A stretch of 64,000 nucleotides of DNA, taken from NCBI RefSeq assembly GCF_003945325.1, contig NZ_AP019307.1, positions 1,054,001 to 1,118,000 of the forward strand, read 5' to 3'. A program made the position numbers and the translations under genes. Positions 1 to 8,792 of the stretch are shown here, piece by piece; the stretch's first letter is position 1, and every line of letters begins with the position of its first letter. A model generated the notes under the pieces. It was not told where the DNA came from, made no database searches, and saw only the letters and a list, made by a program, of their open reading frames with translations. Source of the stretch: Nocardioides baekrokdamisoli (GTDB taxonomy: Bacteria > Actinomycetota > Actinomycetes > Propionibacteriales > Nocardioidaceae).

Positions 1-595
1 GATCGAGCCAGCCGTCGTACTGCTCGACGAGCATCTCGACCATGATCTGCGGGGCATCGCTGACGACGGCCCACGGCTGGTCCTCCTCGTCGTCCTCCCC
101 TTGATACCGCTCGCGGACGATGTCGGCCGTCCAGCCGTCGCGCGTCAGCCTCTCCGCCACCGCGATCGCGTCCTGCTCGTCGAACAGGATCGCCCGGGTC
201 AGCGGTCCGCTGAGGGCTTCGCGGACGTACACGAGGAAGGGCCGGTCGGCCTCGACCCACTCGACCGATTCCAGATCGTCGAGCGCGAGCCACCGGATCG
301 CGTCGTGCACGTGCGGGTGTGGTTCGCCCTCGATGATGCGGGCCAACGCCGTCCGCATCTGCCACCGCTCGCCGATGTCGACGGTCAGTGGGAACCAGTC
401 GCCGACGCGGATGCGTACGCCCAACTCCTCGTGGATCTCGCGGGCGAGCGCCTCGTCGAAGCTCTCACCCTCGTCCACCTTGCCGCCGGGGAACTCCCAC
501 AGCCCCTTGAGGTGGGCGGGTTCGGTGCGACGGGCGGCCAGAACCGTGCCCGCGTGCAGGATTGCGGCCCCGACCACGGGCGTACGCGCGCTCAC
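1..595 (-). CDS. Nudix (MutT-type) hydrolase, C-terminus cut by window edge
   Basis: Reading on the minus strand from a GTG at 595 gives at least 198 residues with no stop before base 1, so the C-terminus lies outside the window. Residues about 38-60 form a complete Nudix box (G x5 E x7 REU xEE x GU, seen as [10 protein letters not shown] followed by REIHEELGV), the Mg-binding catalytic element that hydrolyses nucleoside diphosphate-X substrates. The start [13 protein letters not shown] resembles MutT/8-oxo-dGTPase proteins. Beyond the Nudix fold (after about residue 130) an acidic extra segment (QGEDDEEDQ) follows, which is not needed for the core fold. An upstream in-frame GTG near 628 is possible; no strong ribosome-binding site decides. 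The substrate is inferred, not shown. Confidence 0.85.
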   Translation of the reverse strand, partial: MSARTPVVGAAILHAGTVLAARRTEPAHLKGLWEFPGGKVDEGESFDEALAREIHEELGVRIRVGDWFPLTVDIGERWQMRTALARIIEGEPHPHVHDAIRWLALDDLESVEWVEADRPFLVYVREALSGPLTRAILFDEQDAIAVAERLTRDGWTADIVRERYQGEDDEEDQPWAVVSDAPQIMVEMLVEQYDGWLD

Positions 596-666
596 CGTGG
601 TCTCAGCGTCAGGGCGGTGCGGCGGTCGCACTCCAAAGCGGTCCTCACATCTGGCAACCTATCGCC

Positions 667-1023
667 ATGGCCTCTCGTACTCCCGACCACGTCTACGACG
701 TCGGAGACGAGCCCGATCCGCGGTTCTCGCTGGCGAACGAACGCACGTTCCTGGCGTGGGTACGCACCGCGATGGCGCTGATGGCCGGCGGTCTCGCGCT
801 GCACTCGTTGAACGTCGTGCACACCGAATGGCTGCGGACAACGGTGGCTCTGGCCCTGCTGCTCCTCGGCGCCGGCTGCACCTGCGCCGCGTACCTCCGG
901 TGGCGGAAGGTCGAGCGCGCGATGCGCCTGCGGGAACCGCTGCCGCGCTTCACCCTCGGGCTCTGGATGACCGCGGCGGTCGTGGTCATCGCGCTTGCCC
1001 TGGCCGTGGTGATGGCGCTCTGA
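667..1023 (+). CDS. DUF202 (YidH-type) small membrane protein
   Basis: This 118-residue protein carries the DUF202 signature near its N-terminus (DPRFSLANERTFLAWVRTA) followed by three hydrophobic segments at roughly residues 33-50, 57-75 and 95-117, as expected for the YidH family of inner-membrane proteins of unknown role. ATG 667 was chosen because it directly precedes the conserved acidic lead-in; the reading frame is open further upstream but overlaps the divergent Nudix gene. Its stop codon shares a base with the start of the next gene (TGATG), so the two are probably translationally coupled. Confidence 0.85.
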   Translation: MASRTPDHVYDVGDEPDPRFSLANERTFLAWVRTAMALMAGGLALHSLNVVHTEWLRTTVALALLLLGAGCTCAAYLRWRKVERAMRLREPLPRFTLGLWMTAAVVVIALALAVVMAL

Positions 1024-1403
1024 TGGGGATCGTGACCCGGATCAAGGAAGACCTCGGCCTGCCGATCACCAGCCTGACGGTGCGCATCACCGACACCGCG
1101 CTCGGCTCTCCGGCGGCCGGAGTCCACCTGACCCTCTCCGCACCGGACGGGCACGGGCTGAACGGGCGGACCGATGAGTTCGGGAGCGCCCGCGTCGATG
1201 ACGGGCTGATTCCCGGCTCGTACGCCGTCGTGCTCGAGGCCGGCAAGTGGTTCGCGGCCCACAACCGGCCATGCGGATACGGCGACATCGTGATCAACGT
1301 CGAGGTCAGCACGGGCGCTGCACACGACGTCACGGTGAGCCTGGCGGGCTTCGCGTACTCGATCACCCTGGAGCCGAACGCGTACCAGCCTCCCGCGAGC
1401 TAA
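1023..1403 (+). CDS. Transthyretin-like / hydroxyisourate hydrolase-like protein, divergent C-terminus
   Basis: The 126-residue product has the layout of the transthyretin/5-hydroxyisourate hydrolase fold: an N-terminal beta segment with a PAAGVHLTL strand, a central G-rich turn with GRTDEFGSAR, and a Y-rich C-terminal part (GFAYSITLEP). However the His-containing HVLD-type start and the C-terminal YRGS catalytic tetrapeptide of true HIU hydrolases are not visible; the protein ends in PNAYQPPAS. It is therefore safest to call it a transthyretin-like protein whose HIU hydrolase activity is doubtful. It overlaps the DUF202 gene by one base and converges with the DUF1275 gene, the last four bases being shared with that stop codon. 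Confidence 0.6.
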   Translation: MGIVTRIKEDLGLPITSLTVRITDTALGSPAAGVHLTLSAPDGHGLNGRTDEFGSARVDDGLIPGSYAVVLEAGKWFAAHNRPCGYGDIVINVEVSTGAAHDVTVSLAGFAYSITLEPNAYQPPAS

Positions 1404-2050
1404 GCAGCCCGGGCGCCGGCCGCGGTCGTCGCCAGGATCAGCGCCCCCGCCACGAACATCGGCGCCGCCAGGTGCCAGTGCAACATGGCCGCTCCCGCAA
1501 GAGCACCGAGCAGGATCAGGGCGACGGCTCCCGCTCGACGGCGCCAGGGCCCGCCGGTCCCGTTGCCGAACCAGCTGTCGGCAGCCAGGCCGGTGATCGC
1601 ACTGGTCACCACGACGGTCGTGACCTCCTTGACGGCGACGTGCCTTGCGGTCGCGGCCTGCAGTCCCATCGCGATGGCGGCAATCGTCGTGATCACGACG
1701 TCGACGGTGTGCGTACGACTGGCCGTGGCCAGCACCGTCGCGAGGGCGAGCATCACCAGCCCCACGAGCGCGAAGAGCGCGGTCGTACGCGGACCCCACG
1801 GTCGCGGATCACGGGACAGAGCTCGACCGCCAGCGGCCGCGCCCGCACCGAACCCGGCCAGCGCGAGAGCCGGGCCGAGAACGGGAAGGCCCGTCCCGCC
1901 AGCGAGGGCCATCCCGAGGACGACGACGTTGCCGGTCATGTTGCCGGTGAAGACCTTGTCGAGCCCGAGATAGCCGACGGCGTCGTTGATGCCGGTGGTG
2001 AAGGTGAGCACCAACATCAACGTCAGGTGTACGCGCTCGGTCCTGGTCAC
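1400..2050 (-). CDS. DUF1275 (YoaK-type) membrane protein
   Basis: A 216-residue, strongly hydrophobic protein with about six transmembrane segments. The N-terminal part contains the family hallmark TGINDAVGYL and VFTGNMTGNVVVLG, typical of DUF1275/YoaK proteins, and a mid-protein GLQAATARHVAVKEVTTVVVT stretch in pieces characteristic of the same family. Function of the family is unknown; membrane location is clear from hydropathy. It converges with the transthyretin-like gene and its own start lies just beside a repeat-rich spacer (2064-2159). Confidence 0.85.
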   Translation of the reverse strand: MTRTERVHLTLMLVLTFTTGINDAVGYLGLDKVFTGNMTGNVVVLGMALAGGTGLPVLGPALALAGFGAGAAAGGRALSRDPRPWGPRTTALFALVGLVMLALATVLATASRTHTVDVVITTIAAIAMGLQAATARHVAVKEVTTVVVTSAITGLAADSWFGNGTGGPWRRRAGAVALILLGALAGAAMLHWHLAAPMFVAGALILATTAAGARAA

Positions 2051-2063
2051 CGGTGCAGTATCC

Positions 2064-2159
2064 CCGAACCGTGAGGAACGCAGGCGCGAGCCGTGAGGAA
2101 ATCAGGGCCGAACAGTGAGCATTCCTCACCTCTCGACCCGGAAATCCTCACCTTTCGGC
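2064..2159. repeat. Intergenic CCGTGAGG element, copy A
   Basis: The spacer holds two direct copies of a CCGTGAGGAA word (around 2069-2078 and 2090-2099), a degenerate one (CAGTGAG near 2113), then inverted copies (TCCTCAC at about 2123-2129 and 2145-2151, the latter ending in TTTCGG). The same words in the same order of direct then inverted copies occur at 32500-32618. It lies immediately 3' of the FAD dehydrogenase gene. Confidence 0.6.
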
Positions 2160-3803
2160 TCAGATGGCGGCCGCAGCCGCCCGGCCCGCCACGCGACCGC
2201 CGAAAAGGCAGCCGCCGAGGAACGTGCCCTCGAGCGCGTTGTAACCCATCATTCCGCCGCCACCGAAGCCGGAGACCTCACCGGCTGCGTAGAGGCCGGG
2301 GAGCGGAGTCCCCGCCGAGGTCAGGCAGCGACCCGACAGATCCGTCTCGAGCCCTCCGAGCGTCTTGCGCGACAGGATGTGCAGCTTCACCGCGATCAAG
2401 GGGCCGTTGGCCGGGTCGAGGAACTTGTGCGGCTTGGCCACCCGCGACAGCTTGTCGCCGCGGTAGTTGAGCGCGGCGTACATCGCGGTGACCTGGGCGT
2501 CCTTGCAGTACGAGTTGTCGATCTGGCTGTCGCGCGCCGCCACGATCGCCTCGATGGCAGTGCCGTCAAGGACAGGACCGTCGCTCAGACGGTTCATGCC
2601 CGCGACCAGGTCGGCCAGGTTGTCCGCCACCACGAAGTCTTCGCCGTGGATCGTGAACGCGTCCACATGCTTGGACCCCTTGCGAGCGCGTTCGAGTACG
2701 CCCGGGATCGACTTGCCGGTCAGGTCGGAGTTCTGCTCGGATCCGGAGAGGCCGAACTCCTTGTCGATGACCTTCTTGGTGAGGACGAACCAGGAGTAGT
2801 CGTGGCCGGTGCCACGCAGGTGCTTGAGGGTGCCGAGAGTGTCGAAACCCGGGAAGTTCGGTGCCGGGAGCCGCTCGCCGGTGGCGTCGAACCACAGGGA
2901 CGACGGGCCGGGAAGGATCCGGATGCCGTGGTTGTCCCAGATCGGGTCCCAGTTGCGGATGCCCTCGACGTAGTGCCACATCCGGTCGCGGTTGATCACC
3001 CGCGCGCCGGTCGACTCGGTGATCGCGACCATCCGACCGTCGACGTGGGCGGGGACGCCGGCGACCATGTCCTTGGGTGCCGCGCCCAGGCGCGCGGGCC
3101 AGTTCTTGCGGACCAGGTCCAGGTCGCCACCGATCCCACCGCTGGTCACAATGACCGCCTGGCCGCGGACCTCGAAGTCGCCGACCTCGACGCGCGAGGA
3201 CGGCTGGCCGCGCAGGATCGTGCTCGGCTCGAGCATCTTGCCGCGTACGCCCACCGCAGCTCCGCCCTCGATGACCACCTCATCCACGCGGTGCCGGAAG
3301 GCGAACGTGATCCGTCCGGCCTCGGCATGAGCGCGTACGCGCCGCTCGAACGGCTCGATGACACCCGGACCGGTCCCCCACGTGATGTGGAACCGGGGCA
3401 CCGAGTTGCCGTGGCCGTTGGCGCGACCGTCTCCGCGTTCGGCCCAGCCAACGACCGGGAAGGTCTTGAGGCCCATCCCGCGGAGCCAGGAGCGCTTCTC
3501 GCCCGCGGCGAAGTCGAGGTACGCCTCGGCCCAGCGCCGGGGCCACAGGTCCTCGTCCCGGTCGAACTGCGCCGAACCGAACCAGTCACGCGTGGCCAGT
3601 TCGAGCGAGTCCTTGATGCCCATCCGACGCTGCTCGGGGCTGTCGATGAAGAACAGCCCACCGAGGCTCCAGAACGCCTGGCCACCGAGCGACTGCTCAG
3701 GCTCCTGGTCGACAAGGATCACCGAACGGCCCGCATCGGCGGCCTCCGCCGCCGCCGCCAGTCCGGCCAGTCCGCCACCAACAACGACCACATCGGCTTT
3801 CAT
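2160..3803 (-). CDS. FAD-binding dehydrogenase, 3-ketosteroid dehydrogenase-like family (Rv0785 type)
   Basis: The 547-residue protein begins with a Rossmann FAD-binding loop (VVVGGGLAGLAAAAEAADAG, residues about 5-24) and an acidic strand end (LVDQE), and ends with a second FAD motif (LPGLYAAGEVSGFGGGGMMG) typical of fumarate reductase/3-ketosteroid-1-dehydrogenase flavoproteins. Overall it matches the actinobacterial FAD-binding dehydrogenase group that includes M. tuberculosis Rv0785, whose substrate is not settled. It should be a soluble, FAD-containing dehydrogenase of lipids or steroids (inference). A GGGAGG ribosome-binding site precedes both a GTG (3806) and ATG (3803); ATG is preferred to match the family N-terminus. 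Transcribed toward the repeat element at 2064-2159. Confidence 0.85.
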   Translation of the reverse strand: MKADVVVVGGGLAGLAAAAEAADAGRSVILVDQEPEQSLGGQAFWSLGGLFFIDSPEQRRMGIKDSLELATRDWFGSAQFDRDEDLWPRRWAEAYLDFAAGEKRSWLRGMGLKTFPVVGWAERGDGRANGHGNSVPRFHITWGTGPGVIEPFERRVRAHAEAGRITFAFRHRVDEVVIEGGAAVGVRGKMLEPSTILRGQPSSRVEVGDFEVRGQAVIVTSGGIGGDLDLVRKNWPARLGAAPKDMVAGVPAHVDGRMVAITESTGARVINRDRMWHYVEGIRNWDPIWDNHGIRILPGPSSLWFDATGERLPAPNFPGFDTLGTLKHLRGTGHDYSWFVLTKKVIDKEFGLSGSEQNSDLTGKSIPGVLERARKGSKHVDAFTIHGEDFVVADNLADLVAGMNRLSDGPVLDGTAIEAIVAARDSQIDNSYCKDAQVTAMYAALNYRGDKLSRVAKPHKFLDPANGPLIAVKLHILSRKTLGGLETDLSGRCLTSAGTPLPGLYAAGEVSGFGGGGMMGYNALEGTFLGGCLFGGRVAGRAAAAAI

Positions 3804-3926
3804 CACGGAGCGATCCTCCCAAATCGTGCGCCGTTCGTCGCCCCACGAGCGTGTTACACACCTTTAACGCCAGGGCCGGCTGCGACGAAACAAACGGCCA
3901 CTGAACTAGTCCCGACCCGCCAGATG

Positions 3927-4041
3927 GCGGGGCGCCCCTAGGGTTCCGCAGCCGATCCGGCTGGCCTGGTCCGAGAGGGGAGGCGGCGCCGCAGTGTTGC
4001 GGGGCCGTTCCACGGCGGGAGAAAAGCCCGGGAGGCCCCAC
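3927..4041 (+). ncRNA. Guanidine-I riboswitch (ykkC-yxkD class)
   Basis: Three strongly conserved blocks of the ykkC-yxkD aptamer appear in order: CTAGGGTTCCG at 3938-3948, TGGTCCGAGAGG at 3967-3978, and ACGGCGGGAG followed by AAAAGCCCGGGAG at 4012-4034. GGGGC (3929-3933) can close against GCCCC (4035-4039) as the basal P1 stem. This class binds guanidinium and switches on exporters, urea/guanidine carboxylases and associated genes. The downstream start codon (4089) has a GGAAGG ribosome-binding site at 4077-4082. Placement directly ahead of a permease, DUF1989 pair, carboxyltransferase and allophanate hydrolase is the classical genomic context of this riboswitch, so identification is firm although no covariance search was run. 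Confidence 0.92.
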
Positions 4042-4088
4042 GGCCCCGGTGCGCCTCGTGCATTTCCGGGCATCTCGGAAGGCATTCC

Positions 4089-5633
4089 ATGTCCACCGCA
4101 TCTCTCGACCAGGCAAGTGCAGTCGACCTGCACGGCTTCGGATACGTCCAACAACTCTCCCGCCGAGTCGGCACGTACGCGTCGTTCGCAGCCGGCTTCT
4201 CCTTCGTCTCGATCCTCACGACCGTCTTCCAGCTCTTCTTCATCGGGTACGGCTTCGGCGGGACCTTGTTCTTCTGGACCTGGCCGGTCGTGCTTGTCGG
4301 GCAGCTCGCGGTCGCGTTGTGTTTCGCCGAACTCGCGGCGCGCTATCCGATCTCGGGTGCGATCTTCCAGTGGGCGCGACGCCTGGGCGGCAGCGTCTGG
4401 GGCTGGTTCGCCGGCTGGACGATGATCATCGCCCAGATCATCACCCTCGCCACCGCGGCGATCGCCCTGCAGGTGGTCCTGCCGATGGTGTCGACGAAGT
4501 TCCAGATCATCGGCGACGGCAGCGGCACCTCCGGTGCGGAGAACGCGGTCCTGCTCGGCTGCATCCTGTTGGCCATCACCACTGCTCTGAACGCGTTCAG
4601 CATCCGGATCACGGCGATCGTCAACAGCGTCGGCGTGACCTGTGAGCTCGTCGGTGTCGCACTCCTGGTGATCCTGCTCTTCAGCCACGCCCACCGCGGC
4701 CCCGGCGTGGTGTTCCACAACTCGGTGCTGAGCGGCAGCACCGGCTACCTCACTCCCCTGCTGATGTCCGCGCTCATGGCCGCGTACGTCATGGTCGGGT
4801 TCGACTCCGCCGGCGAACTGGCCGAGGAGACGCACAGCCCGCGCTCGGTCACCCCGAAGACGATCGTCCGCGCGCTGATCGTGTCCGGCATCGGTGGCGC
4901 GTTCCTGCTGATCGCCGCCCTGATGGCCGCCCCGTCGCTCACCGACGGCAACCTCTCCTCCCCGACCGGCGGTCTGCCGTACGTCCTCACCAGCGTGCTC
5001 GGTACGACCGTGGGCAAGCTGCTGCTCATCGATGTCGCGTTCGCGATCACGGTCTGCACCCTCGCCGTCCAGACCGCCGGTGCGCGGATGATCTTCTCGA
5101 TGGCACGCGATGAGGTCCTGCCGTTCTCCGGCGCGCTGCGCAAGGTCTCCCCGCGGTTCCACACCCCGCTCCTGGCGACGGTCGTGCCGGGTGTCGGTGC
5201 GGCAATCTGCCTCGTCGTCAACGTGAAGAACACCAGCCTGTTCCTCGGCCTCGCCAGCGTCTGCATCATGCTGCTCTACATCGCCTACCTCATGGTGACG
5301 GCGCCGATGCTGGTCTCCCGACTGCGCGGCGGCAAGCTCGCCGACGGCGCGGACGAGGCGGGCAAGCCGCTGTTCTCGCTCGGCAAGTGGGGCCTCGCGA
5401 TCAACGTCGTGGCAGTCGGTTACGGCCTGTTGATGGCGATCAACCTGGGCCTCCCCCGTCAGGCCGTCTACGACCCGGCCAACACCGGTTGGTACGTCCA
5501 CTACCTCCCGTTGCTGACGATCGTGGCGACCTTCGGCATCGGAGCGATCGCGTACGCCGTCAAGCGCGGTGCGTACCACTCGACCGTCTCGGTCGAGGCC
5601 CACGCGATGCTGGGAGCTCTGGACCAGGCATGA
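4089..5633 (+). CDS. APC-family permease of the guanidine/urea carboxylase operon
   Basis: A 514-residue polytopic protein with about twelve hydrophobic helices; the start GFGYVQQLSRRVGTYASF and the following helix-breaking glycine-rich FIGYGFGGTLF are typical of amino acid/polyamine/organocation (APC) permeases found with urea carboxylase clusters. It is the first gene behind the guanidine-I riboswitch, with GGAAGG six bases before its ATG, and its stop overlaps the next start (ATGA). By context it probably imports guanidine or a guanidino/amide compound for assimilation; the transported substrate is inferred only. Located in the cytoplasmic membrane. Confidence 0.88.
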   Translation: MSTASLDQASAVDLHGFGYVQQLSRRVGTYASFAAGFSFVSILTTVFQLFFIGYGFGGTLFFWTWPVVLVGQLAVALCFAELAARYPISGAIFQWARRLGGSVWGWFAGWTMIIAQIITLATAAIALQVVLPMVSTKFQIIGDGSGTSGAENAVLLGCILLAITTALNAFSIRITAIVNSVGVTCELVGVALLVILLFSHAHRGPGVVFHNSVLSGSTGYLTPLLMSALMAAYVMVGFDSAGELAEETHSPRSVTPKTIVRALIVSGIGGAFLLIAALMAAPSLTDGNLSSPTGGLPYVLTSVLGTTVGKLLLIDVAFAITVCTLAVQTAGARMIFSMARDEVLPFSGALRKVSPRFHTPLLATVVPGVGAAICLVVNVKNTSLFLGLASVCIMLLYIAYLMVTAPMLVSRLRGGKLADGADEAGKPLFSLGKWGLAINVVAVGYGLLMAINLGLPRQAVYDPANTGWYVHYLPLLTIVATFGIGAIAYAVKRGAYHSTVSVEAHAMLGALDQA

Positions 5634-6322
5634 CCGCGATCGCCCACGAGATTCCGGGCGGTGCGTGTTGGTCGATCTCGGTCCCGGCGGACCGACTGAT
5701 CACGTTGACGGCGCTCGGCGCTGCCACGAACGTGAGCATGCAGTTGTTCGCCGCCGACCGTCTCGACCGACTCAACGTCCCGGACACGATGAAGGCCCAG
5801 ATGTCCGCGTGCATCAAACCTCCGATGGTGCTGATGTCCGACCGCGGCACCGGCCTCGCGTCGGTCGTCGCCTCGACCCTCGGGTGGCACGACTGCCTCG
5901 GCGGGCTCGGATCTGACGCCCACCTGGTCGGCGGGACGTCGTACGCCTCACACCGCAACGACTGGAAGCGATCGGCTCGCACCCTGATGCTGCTGGAGTT
6001 CGCCAAGTACGGGCTCGGCGAGTCCGACCTGCACGCCTCGGTGAACTGGTTCAGCAAGGTGGCGATCAGCGACCCGGACGCCGGGCTCAGCCTGACACCG
6101 GGCCACTGCTCCGCAGGCGACGCCGTGACGCTGCGCACCGAACAGCCCGTGCTGGTGATGCTCTCGACGTGTCCGCATCCGCTGTCCCCCGACGGAGCGA
6201 CCGACGGAGTCGCGGTGGCAATCAGCGAGGCCGAACCGGTCTCCGCCGACGACCCGAGCCGGACCTGGCGTGCCGAATCGGGTCGTGCGCTCGACGTGAC
6301 CGAGATGGTGGTGCTGCGATGA
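5630..6322 (+). CDS. DUF1989 protein, urea amidolyase-associated / carboxyguanidine deiminase subunit-like (first of pair)
   Basis: The 230-residue protein belongs to the DUF1989 family (urea carboxylase-associated protein 1), recognisable by IPGGACWSISVPADRLITL and a later VGGTSYASHRNDW and GDAVTLR. Paired DUF1989 proteins beside guanidine carboxylase and allophanate hydrolase have been described as the two subunits of carboxyguanidine deiminase, which turns carboxyguanidine into allophanate and ammonia. ATG 5630 overlaps the permease stop by four bases and the gene overlaps the next one by ATGA, so it is clearly mid-operon. Several Cys and His residues (HDCLGG, HCSAGD, CPHPLSPD) could bind metal, which is an inference. 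Confidence 0.85.
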   Translation: MTAIAHEIPGGACWSISVPADRLITLTALGAATNVSMQLFAADRLDRLNVPDTMKAQMSACIKPPMVLMSDRGTGLASVVASTLGWHDCLGGLGSDAHLVGGTSYASHRNDWKRSARTLMLLEFAKYGLGESDLHASVNWFSKVAISDPDAGLSLTPGHCSAGDAVTLRTEQPVLVMLSTCPHPLSPDGATDGVAVAISEAEPVSADDPSRTWRAESGRALDVTEMVVLR

Positions 6323-6915
6323 CCTACGACACCATCGTCGAGGCCGGGGACGGGGCCCTCATCACAGTCCCCTCCGGTGGCCGCCTCCGGATCATCGATC
6401 TGGAGGGCAACCAAGCGGTCGACACGCTGCTCTACGACGCTCACGACATCCGCCACCGGTACAGCGCCTTCGACACCATCCGCGAACAGGGCGCGGTCTA
6501 TCTGACCACCGGCTCCCGACTGCTCTCGGATCGTCTCGAGGAGCTCGCCGTCATCTCGGCCGACACCTGCGGTCGCCACGACACGGTCGGCGGTGCCTGT
6601 GCCCAGGAGAGCAATGTCATCCGGTACGGCATGCACACCCGGCATCAGCACGCCTGCCGCCAGACCTTCCTGGCGTACGGAGCTCCGGCGGGGATCGGTC
6701 AGCGCGAGTTGGGGCCCAACATCAACTTCTTCATGAACGTGCCGGTCGACGCCGCCGGGAACCTGCATTTCGAGGACGGGCTGTCGGCGCCCGGCAAGTA
6801 CGTGGAGATCACCGCGAGTCGGGACATCCATGTCCTGATCAGCAACTGTCCCCAGCTCAACAACCCCTGCAACGGCTGGAATCCCACGCCCGTACGACTC
6901 GTGGGGACCTGGTGA
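6319..6915 (+). CDS. DUF1989 protein, urea amidolyase-associated / carboxyguanidine deiminase subunit-like (second of pair)
   Basis: A 198-residue DUF1989 protein (urea carboxylase-associated protein 2 type). Visible family features are GGRLRIIDLEGNQAVDTL near the N-terminus, HRYSAFDTIREQGAVYLTTG, a Cys/His cluster around GRHDTVGGACAQESNV and HTRHQHACRQ, and the C-terminal NCPQLNNPCNGWNPTPVR. The conserved Cys and His are plausible metal ligands. It overlaps the preceding DUF1989 gene by ATGA and is followed directly by the carboxyltransferase gene. Proposed role with its partner: deimination of carboxyguanidine to allophanate in the guanidine pathway, known from homologous operons. Confidence 0.87.
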   Translation: MTYDTIVEAGDGALITVPSGGRLRIIDLEGNQAVDTLLYDAHDIRHRYSAFDTIREQGAVYLTTGSRLLSDRLEELAVISADTCGRHDTVGGACAQESNVIRYGMHTRHQHACRQTFLAYGAPAGIGQRELGPNINFFMNVPVDAAGNLHFEDGLSAPGKYVEITASRDIHVLISNCPQLNNPCNGWNPTPVRLVGTW

Positions 6916-8792
6916 TGGGCGAACTCAGGGTGATCAGCGCCGGCGTCCAGACCACGATCCAGGACGTACGCGGTCGCCAGGGCTACTGGGATGTCGGCGT
7001 ACCTCCTTCAGGTGCGTTCGACGACCTGACTCTCGGGCTCCTCAACGCCGCGCTCGGGAATCCGGGCACCGCGGCGGGACTCGAATGCGTGATGGTGGGT
7101 CCGGTTCTGGTCAGCGACGTCGACCGGATGATCTGCGTCGGCGGAGCAGTGCGCGAGGCGACGCTCGATGGTCGCGTCATCGAAGCTGGCATCCCGGCCC
7201 TGTGGCGAGCCGGCACGGAACTGGATCTGGGGCCGCTCGACGGGCCCGGGCTCCGCGGCTACCTGGCCGTGCAAGGGGGCCTCGATGTCCCCCGGGTTCT
7301 GGGCAGTCGTTCGACCTTCGTCCTCGGCGGGTTCGGCGGGATCGACGGGCGGCCACTGGCCGCCGATGACGTGATCCCCCTCGGCAGGCTGGAGAACCTG
7401 CTCACGCCTCAGGTGATCGAACTGCCGGCGCTGGGTCATGAGTGGGAGCTCCGGGTCATTCCGGGGCCTCACGGAGCGCCGGACTACCTGAGTCCTGAAG
7501 GCGTCGAGGAGTTCTTCGGAGCGACGTGGACGGTCGACCACCGTGCCGACCGCACCGGGATCCGGCTGCTCGGACCGAGCCCACAGTGGTCGCGGACCGA
7601 CGGCGGCGAGGCGGGGATCCACCCCTCCAACCTGCACGACTCCGCGTACCCGGTGGGCGGCATCATGCTGTCGGGCGACACCCCGGTGATCGTCGGTGTG
7701 GACGGCCCGTCCTTGGGCGGGTTCGTGGTGCCCGCCGTCGTGGTCGAGGCTGACAGGTGGAAGTTGGGGCAGCTGCGTCCGACCGACACCGTCCGGCTGG
7801 TGCCGGTCAACCTGGAGGGAGCGCCGTCGGCACCCGAGCGTCCGCCTGTCCTCGCCAGTGGCGAGGCGTGGCAGGTCCGATGGACGATCCGGGCCTCGGG
7901 GGATCGCCATGTACTGGTGGAGGCAGGTTCGCGCGAGTTCGATCTACGCATCCGGATGTGGATCCATCTGCTCGCCACCAGCGCCCGGGACTCCCACGTC
8001 GTCGGCGTGACCGAGATCGTCGCCGGCGTACGCTCCTTGCTCGTCGCGATCGACACCACCCGGACCAGCGTCAACGAACTGGCGGGACTACTCGCAGGAC
8101 TCGTGGACGCGCTTCCGGACCCTGACCATGTCGAGGTGCCCTCGCGGGAGGTCGTCCTCCCGATCGCTTTCGATCACCCGACCTCGCACGAGGCGATGCA
8201 GCGCTACTCCAGCGTGAACCCGACCGCCCCGTGGTGTCCGGACAACGTCGAGTTCATTCGGCGGGTCAACGACCTGGAGGACCGCGACGACGTGTTCGGC
8301 ATCGTCGAGGAAGCGACGTACCTCGTCGTCGGGCTGGGTGATGTGTACCTCGGCGCACCGGTCGCCGTACCGCTGGATCCACGCCACCGACTGGTGACGA
8401 CCAAGTACAACCCCGCCCGCACCTGGACAGCGCAGAACTCGGTCGGCATCGGCGGGATCTACATGTGCATCTATGGCATGGAGGGACCCGGCGGCTACCA
8501 GCTGGTCGGCCGGACCGTCCCGGTGTTCCGCCTCGGGGGCTCGAGCGACGACACGCGGCCGTGGCTGTTGCGCGAGTTCGACCGGATCCGGTTCAGGCCG
8601 GTCAGCGCCGCCGACCTCGCCGCCGCGCGTACCGCGATCGAGACCGGCGAAGCCGATCTCGAGACCAACCCGGGGACGTTCTCGCTCGCAGAGGTCAGGG
8701 CCCTGGAGATCGAGGCGGCTGACGAGATCGCAGCCGTGCGCGCTCGGCGCCGGGCCGCGTTCGACGCCGAGCGGACGAGGTGGGCCCAATGA
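6915..8792 (+). CDS. Carboxyltransferase-only homologue of urea/guanidine carboxylase (KipA-KipI domains, no BC or BCCP)
   Basis: The 625-residue protein starts straight into the CT_A_B (KipA-like) domain with [20 protein letters not shown] and continues into the CT_C_D (KipI-like) domain, where [18 protein letters not shown] and [16 protein letters not shown] match the carboxyltransferase core of urea carboxylase. It then follows the urea carboxylase linker ([10 protein letters not shown]) and stops, exactly where a biotin carrier domain normally begins. Full enzymes are about 1200 residues with an N-terminal biotin carboxylase and C-terminal biotin domain; neither is here. Either a separate BC-BCCP chain elsewhere partners it or the route differs. 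ATG 6915 shares a base with the previous stop; a GTG at 6912 is equally possible. The stop overlaps the next gene (ATGA). Confidence 0.88.
   Translation: MGELRVISAGVQTTIQDVRGRQGYWDVGVPPSGAFDDLTLGLLNAALGNPGTAAGLECVMVGPVLVSDVDRMICVGGAVREATLDGRVIEAGIPALWRAGTELDLGPLDGPGLRGYLAVQGGLDVPRVLGSRSTFVLGGFGGIDGRPLAADDVIPLGRLENLLTPQVIELPALGHEWELRVIPGPHGAPDYLSPEGVEEFFGATWTVDHRADRTGIRLLGPSPQWSRTDGGEAGIHPSNLHDSAYPVGGIMLSGDTPVIVGVDGPSLGGFVVPAVVVEADRWKLGQLRPTDTVRLVPVNLEGAPSAPERPPVLASGEAWQVRWTIRASGDRHVLVEAGSREFDLRIRMWIHLLATSARDSHVVGVTEIVAGVRSLLVAIDTTRTSVNELAGLLAGLVDALPDPDHVEVPSREVVLPIAFDHPTSHEAMQRYSSVNPTAPWCPDNVEFIRRVNDLEDRDDVFGIVEEATYLVVGLGDVYLGAPVAVPLDPRHRLVTTKYNPARTWTAQNSVGIGGIYMCIYGMEGPGGYQLVGRTVPVFRLGGSSDDTRPWLLREFDRIRFRPVSAADLAAARTAIETGEADLETNPGTFSLAEVRALEIEAADEIAAVRARRRAAFDAERTRWAQ

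Noticed and set aside
2115..3941. Long plus-strand open frame over the FAD dehydrogenase
   Set aside because: It is the antisense shadow of the dehydrogenase on the minus strand and lacks recognisable features.
3906..5603. A long open frame on the minus strand, antisense to the APC permease
   Set aside because: Its translation has repetitive charged composition and no family features, while the plus strand encodes a full permease; such antisense frames are common in high-GC DNA.
6915..8792. Interpretation as 5-oxoprolinase PxpB/PxpC
   Set aside because: The order and the C-terminal linker match urea carboxylase, and the flanking DUF1989 and allophanate hydrolase genes support that context.
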